Shown piece by piece: positions 21,506 to 26,989 of a DNA stretch of 26,989 bases. Under the pieces are notes generated by a model that saw nothing but the letters and a program-made list of their open reading frames with translations, made no database searches and was not told the origin of the DNA. Made by a program: the position numbers and the translations under genes. Origin of the DNA: JBFGCT01 sp041581055 (GTDB lineage Bacteria > Actinomycetota > Acidimicrobiia > Acidimicrobiales > Ilumatobacteraceae). Positions within the stretch are counted from its first letter, which is position 1; each line of letters starts with the position of its first letter. The stretch spans positions 1-26,989 of the forward strand of contig JBFGCT010000036.1 in the NCBI GenBank assembly GCA_041581055.1, given 5' to 3'.

Positions 21506-23770
21506 ATGGAACTCGGTCTCGAACGGCGCCGGCTACGCGTGAGCGGCACGGTGCAAGGCGTCGGATTCCGGCCGTTCGTCCACCGGCTGGCGCACGACCT
21601 CGGGGTCACCGGGGCGATCGGCAACGACGACGCCGGCGTGTGGTGCGAGGTGCAGGGCGCCACCGCCGTTCTCGATCGCTTCGTGCACGCGCTGGCCACC
21701 GACGCGCCGCCGCTCGCCCGGGTCGACTGGATCGAGTCGGAGCGGGTCGACGTCGAGGACGGCGACGCCGCCTTCCAGATCCGGGTCACCGAGCGATCTA
21801 CGGGGGCGGCCGTGATCTCGATCCCGCCCGATGTCGCCTCGTGCGATCGGTGCCTCGCCGAGATCGACGACGTACGCGACCGGCGCCACCGGTACGCGTT
21901 CACGTGTTGCGCCGACTGCGGGCCCCGGTTCACCGTCGTCCGCGAGCTCCCGTACGACCGGGAGCGCACGTCGCTCGCCGACTTCCCGCTGTGCGCCGCC
22001 TGTGCCGCGGAGTACACCGCCCCGGGCGATCGGCGGCATCACGCGCAAGCGACATGCTGCTCCGCGTGCGGCCCACAGCTCACGCTCCGCTCGACCGACG
22101 GCGCGACCGTCGACGGCGATCCGATCGAGGCCGCCTCCGCCCTGCTCGAAGCCGGATCGATCCTCGCCGTCAAGGGTGTCGGCGGGTTCCAGCTCGTCTG
22201 CCGCGCCGACGACGAGGCCGTGGTCGGGCGGCTGCGGACCCGCAAGCATCGCGACGAGAAGCCTTTCGCGCTGCTGGTGGGGTCGATCGGCCGCGCCCGC
22301 TCGCTCGTCGAGCTCGACACGACGTCGCGGCGGGCGCTGGAGGGCCCGGAGGCCCCGATCGTGCTGGCGCCCCGTTCGGCCGGCGCTGATGTCGCGGCGT
22401 CGGTGGCCCCCGGCAACCGGCTGCTCGGTGTCATGCTGCCCGCCACGCCGCTCCACGCCCTGTTGGCCCGGGCGGTCCCGTTCGGCCTGGTATGCACGAG
22501 CGGCAACCGCTCCGACGAGCCGATCGCGACCGACGACGACGACGCGGCGAGCCGCCTCGACGGCATCGCCGACGCGACCCTCACGCACGATCGGCGGATC
22601 GAGCGCCGGGCGGACGACTCGGTCGGTCAGTCCGTCCACGGTCGGTTCCAACTGCTGCGACGCGCCCGCGGGTTCGCGCCGCGGCCGGTTCGCCTCGCGC
22701 GCGGTGGCCCGCCGGTCCTCGGCGTGGGCGCCGAGCTGAAGAGCACCGTGTGCCTCGCCGTCGCCGACGACGCGCACGTCTCGGTGCACCTCGGCGATCT
22801 GGAGCACCCGCGCACGATCGCCGCGTTCGAGCACGCCGTCGCCGACCTGCTCGATCTGGCCCGTGTCGAGCCGGCACTCGTCGTGCACGACCTCCATCCC
22901 GAGTACGTCTCGACCAAGTTCGCCGCCGCCCAAGGCTTCGGCCCGACGCTCGCGGTCCAGCATCACCATGCCCACCTGGCGTCGTGCCTGACCGAGCATC
23001 GGTTCGAGGGCCCGGCGATCGGCGTCACGTTCGACGGCCTTGGCTGGGGAGCGGACGACACCGTGTGGGGAGGTGAGTTCCTCGTCGGCGACGCGACCGT
23101 GTACCGCCGCGCCGCGCACCTCGCCCCCGTCGCGCTGCCCGGCCTCGCCCGCGCGATCCGCGAGCCCTGGCGGATGGCGGTCGCCCACCTCGTCGCCGCG
23201 GGGGTCGACCCGCTCCCCTCGGCGCCGGTGTTGGAACGGCACGCCGCCGACGTGCCGGACGTCGCCGGCCTCTGCGCGTCGGCGATCCGCACGTCGTCGA
23301 TCGGCCGGCTGTTCGACGCCGTCGCCGCGCTCTGCGACCTTGCCGACACGGTCAGCTACGAGGGCCAGGCGGCGATCCGCCTCGAACAGCGGGCGACCGA
23401 CACCGACCGCGCCTACGGCTGGCGCGTCGACGACGGTGACGTGATCGTCGCCCACGCCGGGCCCGTCGTGCGGGCGGTGGTCGAGGACCGGGACGACGGC
23501 GTCGACATCGGCGTGATCGCCGGCGCGTTCCATCGCGGTGTCGCCGAGATGATCGTCGACGTGTGCGTCGAGCTCAGGGCCCGGTCCGGCGTCGGGACGG
23601 TGGCGTTGACCGGCGGCGTGTTCCAGAACCGGCGGCTCGCCGAGGCGGTGATCACGCTGCTCGAACCGCGGGGGTTCGCGGTGCTCACCCATGCGCAGGT
23701 GCCGCCGAACGACGGGGGGATCTCGCTTGGGCAGATCGCCGTCGGGCGCGCCCAACTCCGGCGGGGGTAG
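21506..23770 (+). CDS. hypF: Hydrogenase maturation carbamoyltransferase HypF
   Basis: 754 residues, normal for HypF. It turns carbamoyl phosphate and ATP into a carbamoyl group that is passed to the C-terminal Cys of HypE, the first step to the cyanide ligands of [NiFe]-hydrogenase. Domains in order: acylphosphatase (1-90, GTVQGVGFRPFVHRLA); two zinc fingers (CDRC...CADCGPRF and CAAC...CSACGP, about 110-190); YrdC (about 200-380, KGVGGFQLVC, KHRDEKPFALL, TSGNRSDEP); Kae1-like (about 400-750, QHHHAHLASCL, GGVFQNRRLAE). All sites are present. Start ATG 21506 has no Shine-Dalgarno but a -10-like CAACAT 9 bases upstream. It is divergent to an ATPase operon and followed by a CooC-type ATPase gene. 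Confidence 0.96.
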   Translation: MELGLERRRLRVSGTVQGVGFRPFVHRLAHDLGVTGAIGNDDAGVWCEVQGATAVLDRFVHALATDAPPLARVDWIESERVDVEDGDAAFQIRVTERSTGAAVISIPPDVASCDRCLAEIDDVRDRRHRYAFTCCADCGPRFTVVRELPYDRERTSLADFPLCAACAAEYTAPGDRRHHAQATCCSACGPQLTLRSTDGATVDGDPIEAASALLEAGSILAVKGVGGFQLVCRADDEAVVGRLRTRKHRDEKPFALLVGSIGRARSLVELDTTSRRALEGPEAPIVLAPRSAGADVAASVAPGNRLLGVMLPATPLHALLARAVPFGLVCTSGNRSDEPIATDDDDAASRLDGIADATLTHDRRIERRADDSVGQSVHGRFQLLRRARGFAPRPVRLARGGPPVLGVGAELKSTVCLAVADDAHVSVHLGDLEHPRTIAAFEHAVADLLDLARVEPALVVHDLHPEYVSTKFAAAQGFGPTLAVQHHHAHLASCLTEHRFEGPAIGVTFDGLGWGADDTVWGGEFLVGDATVYRRAAHLAPVALPGLARAIREPWRMAVAHLVAAGVDPLPSAPVLERHAADVPDVAGLCASAIRTSSIGRLFDAVAALCDLADTVSYEGQAAIRLEQRATDTDRAYGWRVDDGDVIVAHAGPVVRAVVEDRDDGVDIGVIAGAFHRGVAEMIVDVCVELRARSGVGTVALTGGVFQNRRLAEAVITLLEPRGFAVLTHAQVPPNDGGISLGQIAVGRAQLRRG

Positions 23771-23773
23771 CGT
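23768..23773 (+). promoter_or_regulatory. -10 box TAGCGT inside the hypF stop codon
   Basis: TAGCGT begins with the hypF stop codon TAG and would start a transcript near 23780, with GGGAG before the ATG at 23807. It may let the ATPase be made apart from hypF; read-through is also likely. Confidence 0.35.
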
Positions 23774-23806
23774 CGTCGCACAACGGCACACAGGGAGCAG
23801 TCCGAG

Positions 23807-24565
23807 ATGAAGATCGGCGTGGTTGGCAAGGGCGGCGTGGGGAAGACCACCGTCAGCGCACTCGTGGCCCGCGTGCTCGTGGAACGCGGACGGCGGGTGT
23901 TGGCGGTCGACACCGACTCGAATCCGAACCTCGGGCTGTCGCTCGGCCTGAGCGCGCACGAGACCGAGGCCATCCCGACCGTGCCGCGCTCGATCATCGT
24001 CGGCACGCGCGGCGACCTGACCATCGAGGAGCTGATGGCGGACTTCGCCGTCGGCACCCCGGCCGGCGTGGCGCTGATGTCGGCGCTGCGCGTGACCGAG
24101 GCCGGCGCCGGCTGCACGTGCGGCGGCCACGCGACGGTGCGCAGCCTGCTCGGCGAGGCGCTCGACGCCGAAACCGACGACACGATCATCGACATGGAGG
24201 CCGGGATCGAGCACCTGAGCCGATCGGGGGGCACGCTCGCTCACGCCGACGTGCTCGTGCTGGTCATGGAGCCGAGCCGCAAGGCGGTCATCACGGCCGA
24301 GCGGACGATCGGTCTGGCGACCGAGCTCGGCGTCGGCGCGTGGGTCGGGGTCGGCAACAAGGCCGGCGACGACGAGCAGCGGTCGATTCTCGAATCGCTC
24401 TGTGCCGAGCACGGCGTCCCGCTCGACATCGTGCTGCCGACGAGCGACGCCGTCACCCATGCCGATCGGCTCGGCGCACTGCTCGCGCGCGACGAGGCCA
24501 ACGACGTCTGGTCGGTCGTCGACGGCCTGGTCGACCGGCTGCTCGGGGTGGCCGCGCCCGTCTGA
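23807..24565 (+). CDS. CooC-type nickel-insertion ATPase with CxC motif
   Basis: 252 residues. It starts MKIGVVGKGGVGKTTVSA (P-loop with the signature Lys8), then AVDTDSNPNLGLSLG, then Cys103-Thr-Cys105 in EAGAGCTCGGHATVR, then DTIIDMEAGIEHLSR (Walker B region), VLVMEPSRKAV and WVGVGNKAGDD. CooC dimers bind a metal ion between subunits through this CxC and use ATP to load nickel into CO dehydrogenase; relatives act on other nickel sites. A GGGAG ribosome-binding site precedes ATG 23807. It lies 36 bases after hypF on the same strand and its stop is 4 bases from the end of convergent hypE. No CO dehydrogenase subunit is present here, so it may serve a hydrogenase. Confidence 0.9.
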   Translation: MKIGVVGKGGVGKTTVSALVARVLVERGRRVLAVDTDSNPNLGLSLGLSAHETEAIPTVPRSIIVGTRGDLTIEELMADFAVGTPAGVALMSALRVTEAGAGCTCGGHATVRSLLGEALDAETDDTIIDMEAGIEHLSRSGGTLAHADVLVLVMEPSRKAVITAERTIGLATELGVGAWVGVGNKAGDDEQRSILESLCAEHGVPLDIVLPTSDAVTHADRLGALLARDEANDVWSVVDGLVDRLLGVAAPV

Positions 24566-24569
24566 AGGC

Positions 24570-25661
24570 TCAACAGATGCGGGGCAGCGGGTCGCCGACC
24601 AGCATGTCGACGATCCGCGTGCCGCCGAACGCGGTCTCGATCACGACCATGCCGGGGTGGTCCTCGGTGATCGTTCCGATGACGCAGGCGTCGCCACCGA
24701 ACTCGCTCGACCGCATCGCCGCCACCGCGGCGTCGGCGCCCGCCGCCGGGACGACGGCCAGCATCTTGCCCTCGTTCGCGATGTAGAGCGGATCGAGTCC
24801 CAACAGCTCGCAGGCGCCCGCCACCGGGCGCTTGACCGGCAGACGCTCCTCGTAAAGCAGGACGCCCAGCCCGGTCGCGACCGCCAGCTCGTTGCACGAC
24901 GTGGCCACGCCGCCGCGCGTCGGGTCCCGGAACCAGCGCGCCTCCGGCACGGCGGTGAGCACGGCCTCGACCAGCTCGTGCAGCGGCGCCGAATCGGACG
25001 GCACGTCGGACGACAGCGCCAGGTTGCCGCGGGCGACCGTCACCGCGATCCCGTGGTCGCCGATCGTGCCCGAGACGACCAGCGCGTCGCCGACCTCCAC
25101 CCGGCCGGCGTCGACCGCCCGGTCGGCGGGCAGGAACCCGACGCCGGTCGTCGTGATGTAGCAGCCGTCGGCCGCCCCGCGCTCGACGACCTTGGTGTCG
25201 CCGGTGACGATGTCGACGCCCGCTCGCCGGGCGGCCGCGGCGACATCGCCGACGATCGCACGGAACTCGGCGACGGGCAGCCCCTCCTCCAGCACGAACG
25301 AGACTGCCAGGCCGTGCGGGCGCGCCCCCATGGCGGCGATGTCGTTGACCGTGCCGTTCACCGCGAGGTCGCCGATCGACCCGCCGGGGAAGCGTCGGGG
25401 GGTCACGACGAACGCGTCGGTGCTCACGACGACGCGCTGACCGGCGGGCACGTCGAGGGTCGCGCCGTCGTCGAGCCGGTCGAGCACCGGATTCGAGAAC
25501 GCCGGCCTGATCACCGCCTCGAGCAGGGCCTGGCTCGCCTTGCCGCCGGCGCCGTGCGCCATCGTGATCACGTCGTCGGTCAACCGCGGCGCCCGCTTGC
25601 GCCACGCCTCGACCCGCTCGAGGACGGCGTCGCGAGCCGCCAGGTCGTCGTCGGAGGCCAT
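24570..25661 (-). CDS. hypE: Hydrogenase maturation protein HypE
   Basis: 363 residues; ATG 25661 overlaps the hypD stop as TGATG. HypE dehydrates the thiocarbamate on its last cysteine to thiocyanate with ATP, and gives CN to the HypC-HypD iron. Visible: ITMAHGAGGKASQALLE near residue 32, the PurM-like DAFVV and GSIGDLAVNGTVNDIAAMG, VTGDTKVVERG (ATP site), DPTRGGVATSCNELA, and the tail GDPLPRIC ending in the essential Cys. The N-terminal 28 residues (with RVEAWRKRAPRL) are an extension beyond the usual HypE start. The gene follows hypD and a SIS gene in one operon. Every key motif is intact. Confidence 0.96.
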   Translation of the reverse strand: MASDDDLAARDAVLERVEAWRKRAPRLTDDVITMAHGAGGKASQALLEAVIRPAFSNPVLDRLDDGATLDVPAGQRVVVSTDAFVVTPRRFPGGSIGDLAVNGTVNDIAAMGARPHGLAVSFVLEEGLPVAEFRAIVGDVAAAARRAGVDIVTGDTKVVERGAADGCYITTTGVGFLPADRAVDAGRVEVGDALVVSGTIGDHGIAVTVARGNLALSSDVPSDSAPLHELVEAVLTAVPEARWFRDPTRGGVATSCNELAVATGLGVLLYEERLPVKRPVAGACELLGLDPLYIANEGKMLAVVPAAGADAAVAAMRSSEFGGDACVIGTITEDHPGMVVIETAFGGTRIVDMLVGDPLPRIC

Positions 25662-26788
25662 CAGGTGGGACGAACCGGGATGCGCGCCCGCGCCGAGTAT
25701 CGCCCGTAGTTGTAGTAGGCGGCGCAGGCGCCCTCGGACGACACCATGCAGGTGCCGATCGGGGTCTCGGGCGTGCACGCGGTGCCGAACACCTTGCACT
25801 CCCAGGGCCGGAGGGCGCCTTTCAGCACCTCCCCGCACTGGCAGGCCTTCGGGTCGGCGACGCGGACACCCGGCACCGGGAACCGCAGCTCGGCGTCCCA
25901 CGCCGCGAAGTCCGGGCCGAGCGCCAACGCGCTCTGCGCGATGAAGCCGAGGCCGCGCCACTCGAAGTGCGGGCGGACGACGAACACCGCCTGCAGCAGC
26001 TCGAGCGCCTTGCGGTTGCCGGCGTCGGGCACCGCCCGCCGGTACTGGTTCTCGACCTCGCACCGCCCGTCGTCGAGCTGCCGGAGCAGCATCGCCACCG
26101 CCTGGAGGATGTCGACCGGCTCGAACCCGGCGGTCACGATCGGCTTGCCGTACTGCGACGGCACGAACCGATAGGGGTGCGTTCCGATCACGGTCGAGAC
26201 GTGCCCTGGGCCGATGAACCCGTCGAGGTCGAGGCCGGGCGAATCGAGGATCGCCTTCAGCGGCGGGACGATCGTGACGTGGTTGGAGAAGACGCTGAAG
26301 TTCTCGACGCCGCGTTCGCGCGCCTCGAGCAGGGTGGCGGCGGTCGACGGGGCGGTGGTCTCGAACCCGACGGCGAGGAAGACGACGTCGCGGTCCGGCT
26401 CGCGGGCGGCCAGCGCCAACGCGTCGAGCGGGGAGTAGACGACGCGGACGTCGGCGCCGTGGGCCTTCGCGCCGAGCAGCGTGGACGTGCCCCCGGGCAC
26501 GCGCAGCATGTCGCCGAAGCAGCACATCGTGACGCCGTCGGCGCTGGCGATCGAGATCGCGTCGTCGACCCGGCCCATCGGGATCACGCACACCGGGCAA
26601 CCGGGGCCGTGGACGAGCTCGATGGACTCGGGGAGCAGCGCTTCGATGCCGTGGCGGTAGATGGCGTGGGTGTGCCCGCCGCAGACCTCCATGAACTTGC
26701 GCGCGGGCTGATGGCCTGCGAGCTGCGCGATCTCGGCCAGCAGGAGCTTGGCTGCCTTGGGGTCCCGGTACTCGTCGATGAACCTCAC
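25661..26788 (-). CDS. hypD: Hydrogenase maturation protein HypD
   Basis: 375 residues from GTG 26788, which overlaps the SIS gene stop as GTGA; the start MRFIDEYRDP matches HypD. HypD is the iron scaffold on which Fe(CN)2CO is built with HypC. Motifs: FMEVCGGHTHAIYRHG (Cys36), GPGCPVCVIP (Cys64, Cys67), MCCFGDMLRVPG, AVGFETTAPSTA, NHVTIVPPL, FIGPGHVSTVIG and the C-terminal [4Fe-4S] set CQCGEVLKG, ECKVFGTACTP, GTCMVSSEGACAAYY. The protein is complete. It is part of SIS-hypD-hypE, all with overlapping stops and starts, so expression of the three should be tightly linked. Confidence 0.97.
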   Translation of the reverse strand: MRFIDEYRDPKAAKLLLAEIAQLAGHQPARKFMEVCGGHTHAIYRHGIEALLPESIELVHGPGCPVCVIPMGRVDDAISIASADGVTMCCFGDMLRVPGGTSTLLGAKAHGADVRVVYSPLDALALAAREPDRDVVFLAVGFETTAPSTAATLLEARERGVENFSVFSNHVTIVPPLKAILDSPGLDLDGFIGPGHVSTVIGTHPYRFVPSQYGKPIVTAGFEPVDILQAVAMLLRQLDDGRCEVENQYRRAVPDAGNRKALELLQAVFVVRPHFEWRGLGFIAQSALALGPDFAAWDAELRFPVPGVRVADPKACQCGEVLKGALRPWECKVFGTACTPETPIGTCMVSSEGACAAYYNYGRYSARARIPVRPT

Positions 26789-26989
26789 GGCGCCGCGACA
26801 CGTCGCTCGACGGACTCACCGATCGCGGTCGTCAACGCCGCCTGGCCCTCCTGGATGCGGTGGACCGACGCCGAATCGATCGTCAGGCAGTGGTCGACGC
26901 CGGCCTCGTGGACGAACGCGCCGCCGCGGTACCCGCTGATCCCGATCCCGACCACCGAGCGGGAGTCGGCGAGGCGAAACGCCTCGAGC
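26785..26989 (-). CDS. SIS-domain (phosphoheptose isomerase-like) protein, C-terminal part
   Basis: 67 residues are visible; the start lies beyond the right edge. The frame reads FRLADSRSVVGIGISGYRG, GAFVHEAGVDHCLTIDS and SVHRIQEGQAALTTA, which matches the end of GmhA/DiaA-like SIS isomerases, with the S-x-x-R-I-Q-E helix that lines the sugar-phosphate site. Its TGA overlaps the hypD GTG. SIS isomerases found with hyp genes have no settled role in maturation. It is not annotated in the earlier part of the region, and no hypC is seen before hypD, where hypC would be expected; hypC may lie further upstream. Confidence 0.8.
   Translation of the reverse strand, partial: LEAFRLADSRSVVGIGISGYRGGAFVHEAGVDHCLTIDSASVHRIQEGQAALTTAIGESVERRVAAP

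Noticed and set aside
21533..24460. Long open minus-strand frame across hypF and the CooC-type gene
   Set aside because: It is an antisense shadow of high-GC coding sequence. It has no recognisable motif, and HypF and CooC motifs are complete on the plus strand. Long frames at 5589-8063 (minus) and 8850-12149 (plus) are rejected for the same reason.
23807..24565. Evidence for a CO dehydrogenase in the window
   Set aside because: CooC-type ATPases are typical of Ni-CODH, but no cooS-like or CODH subunit is present; the only nearby nickel-enzyme genes are hypF, hypD and hypE.

Overview
The window is very GC-rich, densely coded, and uses actinobacterial gene styles: TANNNT -10 boxes 6-9 bases before the start codon (leaderless mRNAs), GTG starts, 4-base ATGA/GTGA stop-start overlaps, and DUF6131, ABM-like and MetOD1 proteins. 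I infer Actinomycetota, probably an Acidimicrobiia (Ilumatobacter-like) lineage. The phylum is fairly safe; the class is a guess. I see no rRNA, tRNA, CRISPR array or insertion sequence.

Layout. 1-611: two different katG (catalase-peroxidase) 3' parts meet head to head near base 147. 702-4806: a ChbG/YdjC-type deacetylase, two MFS transporters and a small nitroreductase. 4912-8405: a partner-switching signalling pair, an RsbW-like kinase fused to a methanogen output domain and a PAS-GAF-PAS-GAF-SpoIIE phosphatase, joined by a GTGA overlap. 8614-9494: a tiny two-helix DUF6131 protein and a duplicated ABM-like protein. 9664-14466: two EamA exporters, an SDR, a MarR regulator with a well-preserved promoter/operator region, a DUF1232 protein and a DinB protein. 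14589-18931: a FAD oxidoreductase, a TPR/DUF4071-membrane-AbfB protein starting at a rare TTG, and a 3-hydroxyacyl-CoA dehydrogenase followed by a tandem 62-bp hairpin repeat.

19063-26989 is a nickel-enzyme maturation island. HypF, HypD and HypE (Fe(CN)2CO ligand synthesis for [NiFe]-hydrogenase) are present, with a SIS-domain isomerase translationally joined to hypD and three CooC/MinD-type P-loop ATPases. One ATPase (20592-21380, minus) has no CxC. One (23807-24565, plus) has the normal CTC motif. The third (19849-20595, minus) is interrupted by two in-frame TGA codons separated by one codon, exactly where the CxC cysteines should be (U-P-U-C). A perfect 7-bp hairpin with loop AGUU lies 12 bases after the second TGA, in the place and form of a bacterial SECIS element. 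I read this gene as an intact selenoprotein: a CooC-type nickel-insertion ATPase with a UxU metal site. I do not know of a described example, and it is the main discovery of the window.

How the genes may work together: HypF/E make the cyanide ligand, HypD assembles the Fe centre, and the CooC-type ATPases may do the nickel step usually given to HypA/HypB, neither of which is visible here. Three small proteins (two single-helix membrane proteins and a DUF1059 protein) trail the ATPase operon. No hydrogenase or CO dehydrogenase structural subunit lies inside the window, so the client enzyme is unknown.
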